Source: Piezodorus guildinii
Taxonomy: Eukaryota; Arthropoda; Insecta; Hemiptera; Pentatomidae
Assembly: GCA_023052935.1 (NCBI GenBank)
Contig: CM041293.1
Span: 176,939,600 to 177,003,599 of the forward strand
Reading direction: 5' to 3'
Length of the DNA: 64,000 bases
How positions within the stretch are numbered: position 1 is the stretch's first letter; each line of letters starts with the position of its first letter. A program made the translations under genes and the position numbers. Below the pieces are notes generated by a model. It did not search any database and was not told the DNA's origin. It was given only the letters and a program-made list of their open reading frames with translations. Shown piece by piece: positions 29,201 through 43,800 of this stretch.

Positions 29201-32200
29201 ATTTTAATCAGAATGAAACCTACATGATATTAAATTTTACATCGATATAGCGAATTTAATCAAAATCGTCGAACCGTTTTGAGAAAATCAAAAAAAGGTG
29301 CTATATGCATGGTATGAAGTGGCTCTTCTAGTAAGCTCATTTTGATGAAAAAGGTTTTAGGGATGTGTGCAACACATGACTTTCACTTACCTTGGCTGTA
29401 AAAATCAATTTAAGAACTATTAAAGTTAATTTAAATAAAAAGTGTATCCAGTTTCGTTGGAAACATATGATTTAGATTACATAATATAGCAATAAATTGT
29501 TACGTATAATTATCTTTAATAATTTCATGCCCTATTTGTCATTTAACATTAAATTTGACAACTGTTTAAAAAATATTATTTTTTCTCAAATCTTTAGCCT
29601 TCCAACAGTATATTATACATCTATATAACTGTTCTTATCTTCGAAAAACCAAAAATTACATTAAAAAATATTTTTGCTCATTTCTCCTTTAGTGTTCATT
29701 ATCAAATTTGTTCAACTTGAATATTTAACCTTTTTTTATCAATGTATGATGATATGGTATTTTTTTTATCTATAAAATTAAAGATACTTTAGAGGAAGAA
29801 AATTTAAAATATCGGCATTATACCCTTTCAGGGTATTTCAATCAGAATGAAACCTACATGATATAAAAACCCATTAAATCTTACATCGATATAGAGAGTT
29901 TAATCAAAATTATTAGAGCCATTTTCGAAAAAATCGTAAAAAGATGAAAAATAAATAAAGTAGCACTACCAGTCAGCCGATTTTGGAGAAAAAGTTGGTG
30001 TATCATCTCGGGCCTATAGTTGTCTTAAATGTGAAATTTCAGTTTTGTATGACATTTCGCTTTCGTGCTAGATTTACCAGATACACACACACAGATATTT
30101 TTTAAGGACTTGGTTATTTGGACTCAAAGGACATGGTTAAATGAACTTACTTTGGGAAATCAATGAGGTCAAATTCACACTCGTCTTCGAGCCACGAAGG
30201 CATGTTGAGAAGCAGAGATATATCCATTTCTTGAACTTCCCTCGGTGTTGCCAATGCGATGAGACCACCATTGACCTATATAATAGATTAAATAATTAAA
30301 AATACAATATAATTAATAAGTTGTTTTCAAACTTTTTTAATATTACAAAGACAAATTTTCTATTACTAACAAACAAATTTGTTGTATTTTATAGTATATG
30401 TTAATGTTAATTATATTTTTTATTTTAAGATTATTATAAATATTTTAATATTATGTCAGCTGATAAGAACTGATTATGGGCTTATTCAGTTATTTCATGT
30501 TATTTAATAAAAAAAAAAAAAATAAAAATATCTGCATATGATTCTGGATGATCTTTGCATCCTTGTATCAAAAACAGTAAAGGTTTAAAACAAAAATTGT
30601 TTGTTTAACAGACATTTATTCTTATTAATGGGAAAAATTGTTATGCAAATATAATAAAAGTATTTGTTATTCTTCTCAATAATAAATATGGTTCTTGTTA
30701 AGAAGAAAAGTTCGAGAAAGGGAGTCGCGTGGAGGAAGAGAGAAAGCAGCGGCACGCGGTGATAATGAGAGACAAGTGGAAAGAAAGGAAAAACAAGAAA
30801 GATGCCAAGTGTCATGATATTCGCATGGTCTCTATGGCCGTTCCGTGAAAAAAAAAAAAAAAATTATATTTCTTGATATATTTGCTAATCAAACTTCTCC
30901 AATAAAATAATAATAATTATAAACTTGACCGACCTGGTTCAAACAGAATGCTGATATCTGATCTTGGTCTTTGTGTATGAGCCTGATGGGTTCTGCGACA
31001 GTGTTTGGTGAGGGTGGTGTGGCGTGCCGTCGTCACTTCTACTCTCACCACTCCTGCTGTGGGGCCTCTTTCCAAACACGCACTTAACAAACAGTTCTGT
31101 CACAGGTTCCTGCCTCACTAGGTAGCTCCACAGCCGGCGTGCGGGTGCGGCAGACCAGTGGCGAGGGCTGAAAATTAAAAAAACATCAAGTTAATAATTT
31201 ATAGAAATAAAAGATATTTTTACAGCAGTTTGAATACTAGCGTCTAAAACCTGAAAGTTGTTGCTCTCATGAAGGGTATCTAGCACCTTTTTTTTTCTAA
31301 TTAAGTGCTCTAAGCTTGCTCCCTTTTTAAATACTGCTATGTATCAAGAATACTGGGAGGAAAATAAATAATTTTGAACCATTTAAAATAGAACTATTTC
31401 TGGGCTATGAGCAGGAAAGTTTCTTAGAAGGGCTATGCAAAAAATACACCCCACCCCTCCATTCCTCCTAGAGCAGGGATAGCCCTCTACCTGGAGAGAC
31501 TTAGCCTGGACAAGATAGGAAGTGGAGGTCCAGCCACAGACAGAGGAAGTTGGGGGTCAAGCCAGGGAATTTTGCAGTTATGTCCAAAGGTACCTTTTTT
31601 ATATTATATTATGTGGTAAATCTGAACAAACCTCAGTATTCTCGATAATGATATTGCATCGCTGTACCATGTTTTTATGTGTAATAATATGTACCATTTT
31701 ATAAATAAATGAGTTTTATAAATTAATTACCTTATGCCCCTTTATGCCACCTGATCCCAATAATGAATTGATAAACATGATACCCTAGGAAAAGAAATCC
31801 AATAATTTCATTAAATAAGAACCAAAAATTTACATATTAATTAATTCAGTTTCGGAGTCACCGCTGCCTTAGAAAAGTAGAGGCTGATACATAGCAATGC
31901 TACACAGTGAAAGTAGAGGTAGGTGAGAATTTGTGAAAGCGTCGTATTGTGGGAGATCATGAAGTTGCGGGAGATGGGAAAGTAATATTTAAAAAAAATA
32001 AATTAGGATAATAACATCAATCAATTACTTTAAAAAAAATCCTATATCTTTAAATATTAATTTAAAAAATGTAATAAAAAACTCAATGATAATGTTATAT
32101 TAAAAAAATAAGTGTGTTACACACATTATATAAAAATATTTTTTTAATGCAGAAACTTCATTTTAAGAAATTAAAACATTATTTATAATAAAGGTTTGAA

Positions 32201-35200
32201 AGATAAATGATGAAGCTTTATAGAAAATACAGTAATTGTATATTTATTATAATATGTAATAAGGGAGCAAGCTTGGAGCAGCTGGTTACCAAAAAAGGGG
32301 CTGAATACCGCTCGTGAGAGTGACAATTATTACAGGTTTTAGACAGTAGTGTTTGAGTGGCACACACACTTCGTGTACCTGTAGCTCTTATATAAAATAA
32401 CTGTGATACTTTCCTTTACATTAATAAAATAAAATAAAAGTACTTACTGGAAAGGAGTGTTGTCTTTTTCAAATATGGATCTGTATTTATGTATATTCGG
32501 CCCAGGGAATGTAACATTGTCGACGTAGCAGCCGGGAATATAGTTTGGAGGTGGGGGCCCACGTGATTCTAAATCCTTCTTCAGGGCTTCTTCCCAGCGT
32601 CCGACGATTCTCAACACTCCATGTACAAGTGGGCTACAGACTGGAAGCTCTAATGGAAAAGATAAAACAATTAATTAATAATAAAATATCAAATGTAAAT
32701 AAATTGCATAAAATGAAAATAATTGGGCATGAAAAATGATTAGAGTTCATTTTTACAATCACGTATCTATTGTAATATACCCATTTTTACTTTCACTTAC
32801 TATATATAGTAAGGGGAAGTATTGCGATCGTGAAAATTTTCGAATTCCAGTTTTCAACGGAAATACACGTTTTAGGGTCCCCTGAGTCCAAATAACCAAG
32901 TTCCGCAAAAAGGTCTGTGTGTGTGTGTGTGTGTCTGTGCGTGTGTGTGTGTGTGTGTGGTAGCTCCCGGGTGAAAACGGTAAGTCCTATGAAACTGAAA
33001 TTTCATATTTAAGACAACTATACGCCCGAGACGTGACAAAACTTTTTCATCAAAATGAGCCTACCAGAAGAGGCACTTTATATTATGCATTTTGCACCTT
33101 TTTTCGATTTTCTCAAAAACGGATCCGACGATTTTGATTAAACTCGCTATATCGATGTAAAATTTAATGGGCTTTAATATCATGTAGCTTTTATTTAGAT
33201 AAAAATAGTCTGACAGGGCTTAAATGCCGATATTTTAAATTTTCTTCCCCTAAAGTACCTTTAATTTTGTAGATTCAATAATAATAACTAGATTATCTTG
33301 TTAACGCTGATGAAAAACTGGTAAATATATAAATTGAATAAACTCGATACCCAACTAAAGGAGAAAACAGAAAAAATATTTTTTTAATGCAATTTTTTGA
33401 TTTTAAACATAGCAACAGTAATATACACTTATAATATACCGTTGGAAATCTAATGATTTTAGAAAAAAAATATTATCTAATACACAAGAGCTTGTAAAAG
33501 TTAATAAAGAGTGATGAAAAGCAGATAGAACTAATTATTTTAGATAATAATGCAATAGATTTTTTAATAAAACACATGTTTCTATATAAATTCAATTTAA
33601 TTAATTCTTTAATAGTTTCACGTATTTTTATCTTTAAGTGTATTTGAAAATTCTTTCATTGAGTTTAAAAATGGTGGTAAGTGAAAGTCGTGTGTTGCCC
33701 GCACCAGATTTTTTGTTGTCAATTGAAGTATTTATTTATTTATTATTTGAATATTATAATGGCAGGCTAACAATAGGATAAAAAGGGAAATTTAAATAAC
33801 AGCTCTTATTATGCTAAGAAAAAAAGTCCCTATCAGGTAATAATACAGATAAAAAGGGTCAGTCGAAGTTATGACCTGAGAGAGGTAGGAGCTGCTGCTG
33901 AATATGAAGAGGGATCTTGGTTAGCCTGCATATTGATTGTGTTATTTTTGTAAGTTGTTGTTATGATTAAAAAGTTATATAATACATTTGTGCCTGATTG
34001 TCAAGAACCCATACCATACCCTGAGAGTAAATTAAATTTTAATGAAGTAATTATTGAGTGAATTGATTTTTTCTTAAAAGAATATTTTTTTAAAAATAAG
34101 TATATTATACTATATATAAATATATGGTAAGAGAAAGTATTGCAATCATGAAAATTTTCGAAATCGAGTTTTCATCAGAAACACCAAATCGTCCAAAAAA
34201 GTCTTTATGTGTGTGGTAAGCTCAGTGCAAAAACAGAAAGTCACACGAAACTGAATAGTATATTATATTTAAGACAACTTTATACCCGAGATGTTACAGC
34301 AAATTTTTCATAAATATTGGAAAACCAGAAAAGCCACTTTATGCCATGTATTTTGTACCTTCTTATCATTTTCTCAAAAACAGCATATATATATTAAACA
34401 ACATACTTCTTCTTCTTCTATTGGCACAACAGACGCATGTAGCTGTCCTTGGCCTGCTCAACCAGCCCTTCCCACTGTGCTCTATCTTCTGTCATTGTTA
34501 TCCTTATTCCTAGCTTTCGAAGGTCACCGCTTACATTGTCCCGCCATCTGGTCTTGGGTCTTCCTCTCGGGCGCACTCCATCAGGGTCATGCATATATAA
34601 TCTTTTGGCTGCTCTTGAATCTTCCATCCTGAGAACATGGCCTAGCCATTTAAGACGCTGGATCTTTACGAACATGGACACTGCTAATTCCTGATATAGC
34701 CGATATACTTCCTTGTTTGTCCTAATTCTCCATCTTCCTGACTCTTGGACTGGTCCAAAGATCCGTCTAAGAACTTTTCTTTCAAATCGGTCCATTTTTT
34801 CAGAAGCAGTCTTGTTAAACGTCCATGTCTCACATCCATATGTTGTCACTGGTCTAACCAGCGTCTTGTACAGCCTAATTTTAGTGGTCCTGCTCAGCAA
34901 TCTACTTTTGAATAGCTTAATAAGAGCAAAATATGCTTTATTCCCAGCCGCCAATCTTGCTCTTATCTCCTCATCCTCATCAGCATCTTCATTGATACGG
35001 GCCCCGAGGTCGCTAAAACTGTTAACCACTTCCAGCGTGTAATCCCTGATGACACATGTACGTTGAGGGTGCACTGGCTTCTTCCTTCTGCATGCCATTA
35101 CCTTGGTTTTACTCCCATTAACTCTAAGACCCACACGCCTTGCTTCTGTATCAAGCTTTGTGAACTCGTCTCTCACACTAGCTAGGGATCTTCCAATGAT

Positions 35201-38200
35201 CACCACATCATCTGCATATGCCTTTAAACAACATACTATATTGGTTTAATTGTGATTAAAATAATCTGAAGGTCTTAAAATTTCTTTCAATTTTCATCCT
35301 CTAAAGCACCTTTGATTTTGTAGATTCCAAAAGATTAACCACGTCATCTTGATAAATTGATGAAAAAAGGCTAAATATAGTTGTATGAATTATATAACCA
35401 ACAAAAGGAGAAAAGACCAAACAAATTTTTTAGGTAATTGTTTTTGTTATTTCCAAACATAAGAAAAGTAGTATATACGAGTATGTACCAGGAGTAGAAG
35501 TTTGAAAATTGTACATCTGTTATTTTAAAATAATAAAAAATATTTTATTCAAAATAGTAAAATTATGCCATTTTCCCTCCCTCTTCGGCAAGTTATGAAT
35601 GCCATGTCAAAAAAATAATTCTTCCTTTGAAGACAACCAGTAGTCGATCCATTTTCATACGAATCCAAGTGTTGTTTGGCAAGTGCATGTCCCAATGATG
35701 CGAATAGATGGTAATCAGACGGAGCCAAGTCTGGAGAATAAGCCATATGCTCCAGTATTCCCCAATTGAACACCTTGATTGTATCCGTGATTCATTTAGC
35801 TGTGTGTGAGGGAGCATTATCATGAAGCAAAATTACTTTATGTTGCCTTTTTGCATATTCCGGTCGTTTTTCACGTATTGCTCGATTCAAAACGATCATT
35901 GGTTGTGGTAGCGATCAGTGTTAATGGTTTTGCTAGGTTTTAGTAACTCATAATATATTATACCCTTTTGATCCCACCAAACGCCCACCGCCTGCGGATG
36001 GTTGGAACTAGCCAGAGACCCCTCCTCTGGTAAGTAGTGGAATCACCCAATGATTTTGACACAATCACCCAGCACTCTAGGGTGAGGAAGCGAAAGTAAC
36101 AACAAGAGTTGTTCTGGTGGCTCCTCGTGCCGCAGGCGGGAAACGCCTCTTCGGTCGGCTCGGGACTGATGAGGTAGGCTAGAGTCAGGCAACTCGCCCA
36201 AGAGCCTGTCAGGAGGCTCTGAGGTGGCAGCCCCTCCACCTGACTAGGATCACATGGCAATAGAAAAGGTAGCGGCTAACAGAGCCTATTACGCCTTGCT
36301 GAACACTCTCCGCAGCATGTTTATTACTAGGGGTACCAAACTGGTCATTTATAAAACCTTAATTCGCCCTGTTCTTACCTGCGCTTCTCAGACCTGGACC
36401 ATCTCAGTGAAAAATGGAAATAGCCTGCTAGCCTTCGAAAGAAAAATCTTGAGGAGAATATTTGGCCCTATGAGAGATGGAGATGGATGGAGAATTAGGA
36501 GGAACAGGGAACTTCATGACCTTTTTGGAGAAATGGATATTCTGAAATTTATAAAGCTGGGAAGGCTTAGTTGGGCTGGCCATGTCCCAAGGATGCAAGG
36601 GGAAGAACTGCCCAAAAGAGCTTTGGAAACCCCCATTCACAGTACCCGACGAACCGGTAGGCCAAGGCTGCGATGGATTGATGGAGTGGCGGCGGACGCA
36701 CGGTGCCTGTTGCGAGTCAGGAACTGGAGAGCGGCAGCACAGAATGGCGGTGGCTCATTGAGGAGGCCAAGACCCACCAAGGGTTGTAGAGCCATGCAGA
36801 TAGATAAACTCACAGCAAATCGTTTTCTTTCAAAAACGATTTGGTCTTGCAGTGGATGTTGATGGTTTGCTTGGATTCACCCATGAATTATGACGCTTAG
36901 GATTCAAAATATATATATCCACTTTTCATCACCTGTCACTATTCGATGATGAAATGATTTTCTTAAATTCAGTTCGTGTGGTTACCCATTTTCCTACTTT
37001 CTGAATCTTTCCCATAGCTTTCAGACGAAGAGATACAGCTTTTTGCATTATATTTAACTGTTCCACGAGTTCTTCTTGAGTCTGAGTATAGTCTTCATCC
37101 AATAAAGCTTGAAAGGCCTTGTCTTCAAACTTTTTCGGTGGTTTCCCACGCTCCTCAACGTCAAAATCACCACATTTAAATTTTTTAAACCACTCAAAGC
37201 ATTGAGTTTTGCCAAGAACATGTTTAGTGTATGCTTCGACAAGCATTCTATGCTATTCTGAAGTTTTCTTCAAATGATAGCAGAAAACCAATGCTGTCCG
37301 CAAATCATAGTTTGTAGGCACAAAACTCGACATGTTTGAGGTTATAGAAAAATATACGGGTGTATGAAACTTAGATTATTGTGTGTTGACAAACTTCATC
37401 AATTGTTAGAGGGAGAAGATGGTGCTACAGAAGCAGTTTTACGGTCTTTAAACTGATAGCGAGCACCATCTATAGAGAAATTCCGGTTTCATACTTCTGT
37501 ACCTGGTATAATATACCATTGGAAAGCTTTCAGAAAAAATGTTATCAAACTTGTAAATAGTAATGCAAAGTGACGAACAGGGTATAAAGTTAAGTGATTA
37601 TTGTATGTAACAATTTTATATTGTTATAGTATTTCATATGTAACACATTACAGCCTTTGCATAAACTGACAACATTCAAACTAGAACTGAGTTTATACTG
37701 TAATATATAAGAAATAGTTCTCTCAATCTTTAATTACAAACAGAGACTAATGGTTTTCCATACGAGAGAGAGAACAATATTGTTTGTTTTTTAATTCATT
37801 TAAGATCACTAAACGCTATGGTAGCTAATCAGATGATGCTACAGAAGGAGTCATAAATTTTGCCTATCCAGGTTTAATTAGGGGGTATTAATTCTTTAAT
37901 GAATACCTGATATCACACAGGCTCATAACCACCATTTCACATCCCTTCCGAAGGACGGCATAACCAAGGATTTCTTTACTCCTTTTAATAAATCCTAGAA
38001 CCACCTGCGGGTTTAAATCTTGGGCATAGAAAGCTGTAATGCTAGCCACAAGACCATAGCTGATCTCACTATTTGGTACTTGTTTTGTGATATAATAAAA
38101 GTTAAAAAATAGGTGTTACCTTGCACTTCGATTCCAGCGACTGCGATGAAGTCCTGCAACTGGCCACGTATGACACGAATGACTGCGAGCCTCATGACCG

Positions 38201-40836
38201 CCCAGGAGTAGCTGTTCGGGTTGGAATGTTCCGTGTTCTCCTTCCTTGGGTCTGTCATGCTGTGAGTATCACATTTATCCCCATCGAACACATCTTCACC
38301 TTCACTCTCGGAATCCGATCTCTCGGAACCACCAGAATCATAATCCAATAGCTGAGCGTCTTCTGATAATATTGGCTAATAAACAAAAAAATTATTAAAC
38401 ATAAAAAACATAAATTATTTTTAAAAATTATATTAAGACATCATTCTTTACTTGTTCACAGAGACTGTAGAGTAAATTATTTTATTATGATTTGTGTTTT
38501 AAATGGCATTCTGTTACAAAATTTTTACTACTGACATTTAAAAAAAATTATTTCAATATCTTTTTAGAACTTTTGCTAAATTGTTCAAGCAAGTTTACTT
38601 ACAATGGACATTGTAAATTATTTTGCAGGCTTGAGGAAAACAACACTCTGGCGGTGTCTTCAGATATTCAAATCCGGAAATTTATTAGTACTGGGTATAA
38701 TCTGATTAATGATAAATCAAGAAATCAAGACTCAATGATGGCATAAATTGCTAAGCTGATGGTTCACTAATCGCTGGTGGCTCGGGTGTGGGGGTCTGGA
38801 GGAAGGACGAACCGGACTCCGGAGCTACCATACCACTGGACAAAAACACAAGTCTTTCAAGCTGAACTACTCGCTAACCTTCACTGTGCTTCCGATTTGA
38901 GTGCTGACAAGGTAGTGGTACAATAATACTTACAGCCAAGCGGCACTTGGCGCACTAAATAATCATACAACAACCTCAAAGGTTGTAGAAGAATGTAATC
39001 AAACCCTAATCTTCGTGAAGTGAGAATGGTTGACTGTGTGCGTATGAACAAAGATGGATGATTCATGAACAAAGAAAGGTTGGCAGGCCAAATATCAGAT
39101 GGGAGGGCTCAGTTACCATTGGCTCTACTGGGAATCCGAAACTGGAGAGCTTCTGCAGCTGATCCTACTGACTAGCCTTAGTGACAGGATGTAGCACCAT
39201 CTATGTATGTATGCATTATTTTGATCTTTTAATTTTTTTACATACTAATAAAATAAATTTTCCAATACAAATAATGACAAAAAATATAGACTCAAGGGAA
39301 AGCATCTGAAATAAAATTAATACATTTTTACAAAGAAATCAAAAATTTACCTTTGATAGAAAATATGAAATCATTGACATCTCAGGTGGTAGAAATTGTT
39401 CCCTATAAGTGGGTTTGTCTTCTTTGATGTTCTGTGTTCCAGGTTGCGATCCAAACTGCCCGAGCAGTTTCATGTTCATGCGAATCCTTTGCTTTGTCAA
39501 CGAGGTCATCGTGTTCCAAACAGATTCTGTGCTTCCTTCATCACTTCCACCACGGTTAATGGAGTTAACTCCTCCGCCCTGGTGAAAAATTGGGTTAATA
39601 AATACTAATAATAAGTATTGGGTTGTAAGACATAAAATTACTTTTAAAATTTACTGAACTAAGAGATTAGTAGCATGTTACCCTACCCTCTAAGCTTCCA
39701 TGATCCTTCTTTCTATAGTGATAAAAATTTTGTGAAATTGATAAATTAAAGGAAAAACTTACAGAAGTCTGGGCTACTCTGAGCAGCTTCTTAACACCTC
39801 CTCCGTACAATGTACCCCAAGTTCTATCGCAGAACTTCTGGCCCACAAGTCTGTAAAGGATATGGCAATCGCAGGTAGCTAATGCGTAAACTGTCAATGA
39901 CATGAAAGTTGCGACAAATGCTTCAGTCAGTAGAATATTCAAACGTGGGGTATCTTCATCTTTTTCTCTTGCTAAAAGTGCTCTTAAATTCGTGACACCT
40001 GAAAAACAGAAAATCAGAAAAATACATTAGAATATAACATAATTGCTAAATGCACCAATATATAAGATAGTGATTTACTATTTAGCATACCTGGCCATTT
40101 TGATGGTTGAGTTGTAACCTGAAGAGGTTCGTCTGTAGAATATCTTCTTTTGCGTTGCTGAGTCGCGATGAGGTGGCTGCTAGAGTTGACGTAGGAAAGT
40201 GTATCGAGTGCAGACCCATGCAGGCTGGAAGAATATTATTTTTTATTATAAATAATATAAATTTTTATAATTATTTAAAACAATAATAAGCAAAAAACCA
40301 TAACCTGTCGACAGCTACTTTGACAGAGCAGGTATCGGAATCGCAGAGTGACTGATAAATACAAGCGGATAAGGCAACAGCTAAATCTCTGAGAACGAAC
40401 ACTTCGCTGAAATTTACTGAATTCAAAGTAGGCGCATTCCTTTGTTCAATGATCGTCTGGAGCATGTCGTGTGCTAATGACTAAAACAAGAAATAATTGA
40501 TTAATTTATATGAATTCGAAATAATCATTAATTGAAAAAAAAATTCAAAATAAAAATATTATTTTTACAGTTTGTAACATAAATCATTTTCCCATGTTTG
40601 TATAACATTTTATTATTATGGATATAATTAGTTGACAGTTGAGAATAACAGGAATAAATTAGTCTGGGTGGTAGTCAGTAAAAGAAACAATTTAAATAGT
40701 TTTAACTATTTATTTTCTGCCAACGTTTCGACCTCCCATTGTGGGTCAAGTCAAGGCTTAAAAGATACAAAAGGAATACTGTGAGTGTATTGTGACATAT
40801 ATATGTGAAAGAACAATTAAAGAGAATATAAAAAAA

Positions 40837-40867
<31 letters not shown>

Positions 40868-43800
40868 CTTTTGAGTTAGAGGATGTCAATATGTAAAAGA
40901 TAAAAATAGAAATAGATGGGAAAAGAAAGTGAGTAATTAAATTACAATGACCTTAGTATAATAATGAGAGGGCTTTACAAAACAAATTATGACTTGAGAT
41001 AATGTATGAAAATATCAATAACCATATAACTTAGGAAACATTAAAATATGAAATAAAGTGGATAATATATGTACAAATATCATCTTTATGTGAGGAATAA
41101 TGTGATGGAAAAGGTGTGATGTTAGGAGTAGTAAGGAAAAAATAATGGGATAGAATAAATGTACCGAATTGTCAGCGTTTTGAATATTGTTTTCAATGTT
41201 ATACTTTTAAATAATTCATATATACCCTTTTTTATATTCTCTTTAATTGTTTTTTCACATATATATATATGTCGCTATACGCTCATTGTATTCCTTTTGT
41301 ATCTTTTTTAGCCCTGATGATGACCCACAATGGGGGTCGAAATGTTGGCGCACAATAAATAGTTAAAACTATTTAACTGTTTCTTTTACTTACCGCCACT
41401 CGGACTAATTCCTTTCTGTAACATTTTATTTTTTTCCGATTTAGGGGATCCTTGTCATTTTACTGATTGGATGAAGGGGTCAATGAAAAAATTTTGTCGG
41501 AACCATTGCATTAGACTATGCTACTCCTGTTAAAAGTTATATGAATGGCTACTATTTGCCTTCTTTAGGTTAACAATACAGCTACTGTTTTAGATTTATT
41601 AATTAAAGTATTTAGTCAATTTTGTATGCAGTGATTTAAGCCTGTTCTTTATTATTTTATCAGGTAGAAACAAGAGTTAAAGTTCTGAGGCATTTATTTA
41701 AAAAAAAAAAAACTGTCCAAAGAGTGAGAAGTACCTGTAAATGCCTGACAGGATCTGCTATGACAGTCTTGTTGCAGGCAACACTGGCCGACAGTAGAGG
41801 TAAGGTGGTCGGGAACGGTAAAGGCGACAGAAGCTGCTGCTGCGTCTTCTCCTGCTGCAGCTCTTGGAGGAGCAGGACCAGCTCCATCCTCACCGAGGCC
41901 AGCCCGCCACCGGAGGCTCCGTGAAGGGAACAGTAAGACAGCAGGGTTCTCAACAGAGTTTCATTGGCTAGAAAATAAAATAAAGAATAGTTCATTGATC
42001 AATAGTCAAATTATTTTTTTGTTCTCTACTGATTATTACTTAACAAATAAAAATATTATTGTGTGGATCCATTAGTTAATTCGGTTTTGTTAGTAGTTAG
42101 AATAGTTTTAAGATATCTTCAGTTCCTTTTGCAGGGAAGATGCTTTAATATAATGTACTCTGTCCGATTGGCCATAAAGGCATAAAAGGACGTTAAATAA
42201 ATAAAGACAAACATAATGTACTTGTCAAAAATGGTTTGTCAAGTTTTGTTATGGAGATACGAGTCTGGTAGATTAACTCTCTGTATCAATAATAAACATG
42301 CAGTTTTAAAACCCCAGTAATCAGACCTCTTAATCAGATTACCATCCTGCTTCTACCAGGTGGGGTCTCCCTAAGCCAGAGGAGGTCTAGGCCTTTGTAT
42401 CACTAATTATGGCCTGTCTTTATTTCTTGCGCTTCTACATTCCTCTCTCCTTATTCCTCCTCTCTCTACCTCATAGGCTTGGCTTCTACCCTTGTACCCC
42501 TCCCTCCCCCCCCTAAGAGCTATGAAAGCTCTGTTACTGAGAGCTTCAAACTCTAGGGCACTATGTCTTAACACCAGCCCCCCTGCTAGTTGATAGGTGC
42601 AGGTTCCCCTTTCCTTCAGGGTACCCTTGGGCCCAGTCACTCACAGCTTGTAATGAATGATCCTGGTGTAATGACGAGCTTCTACCTTGGCAAACATAAA
42701 CCTTCATCTTACTCTCTTCTAGTGTGAATAAGCATTGTCAAGGCCTTCTGAGACCCTCAATTATTATTAATAACCTCGACAGTGTAAATTAGAACAGGAT
42801 AGAATATATCTTTATTTGGAAAAATGTACTATGCCTTGTAAAAATTATATATAAATAAATTTCATCCAAAGTATAATGAAGTGAGTATAGTACATTTTAT
42901 CCCCAAAAAAAAAAAAAGCATGTCTATGACTTCTATATCATCTAATAATTGGAGTGCCATGTCATTAATCCATCCTAGATCAATAGTGCTTTTCCCCATT
43001 CTAGAAATAAATGTGTACTATCGGGGCCTGCCAGAAATGGTCCTACTAAGTCCTAACGATTCCATCGCCTTCACTAATTGTTTTCCTCTCCAATTTATAT
43101 GCTTATGGCTGGTTTTTTCTTGTGGCATATAGACTTGAATTACGTAGCATATCCTCTTCTAAACAGTTTAAGTCACCTACATGACTGTTAAAGTCGCCAT
43201 TGGCAAACAAAGAATTATCGACATAATTCAGCAGTATTCCAGAGATGGTATTGGTATTGGCTTTGGAGAGGAGAATTTTTTTGTAAACATCGGCAAAATT
43301 AAAATATTTTTCACGCAACTGACTCCTGATTATTTATAACTACAATAATTTCAACCATCGACTACACATCCTTAATATATCAAGGTTTTTTTTGTTTTTT
43401 TTCCACGAATTGGCCATCAAGAACCACGTGAATATCATTCTGTCTTCTTCACATCTTTCATCTTTCTTTTTCTCCAATATTCTTTCATCTTCCTGGACAG
43501 TTCCTCTCGCTCTTTCTTTGTCCATTTTCTCTCCTGTTTCTTTGTTTTTCCTGTAAGAACCCCAACTTCTTTTAATTTCTTCCCGAAAAGCTCTCTATCT
43601 AAGCAGTCTATTTTCTTGATTTTTAACCTATCGAGCTCCTCTTTTATTTGCTTTGCATAACCACCCATATTCTTATAGCCTAGAACTATGTCAAAAATCT
43701 GTTTGTTCAGCCTCTGATTGTTCATTCTTACCATATGGCCATAAAACCTCAGTCTCCTAGTTCTGTTGACTACTTCAAGGTTTTCCAAATTTCTATTTAT

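Noticed and set aside
34291..34694. Overlapping plus-strand frames of 81-113 codons
   Set aside because: Antisense to the LINE open frame at 34408-35223.
41724..41924. 66-codon plus frame
   Set aside because: Antisense shadow of the highly conserved Rbcn-3A exon 41735-41967.
42407..42640. 77-codon minus frame
   Set aside because: Low-complexity Arg/Glu/Gly-rich reading from a pyrimidine-rich block with no recognisable domain.
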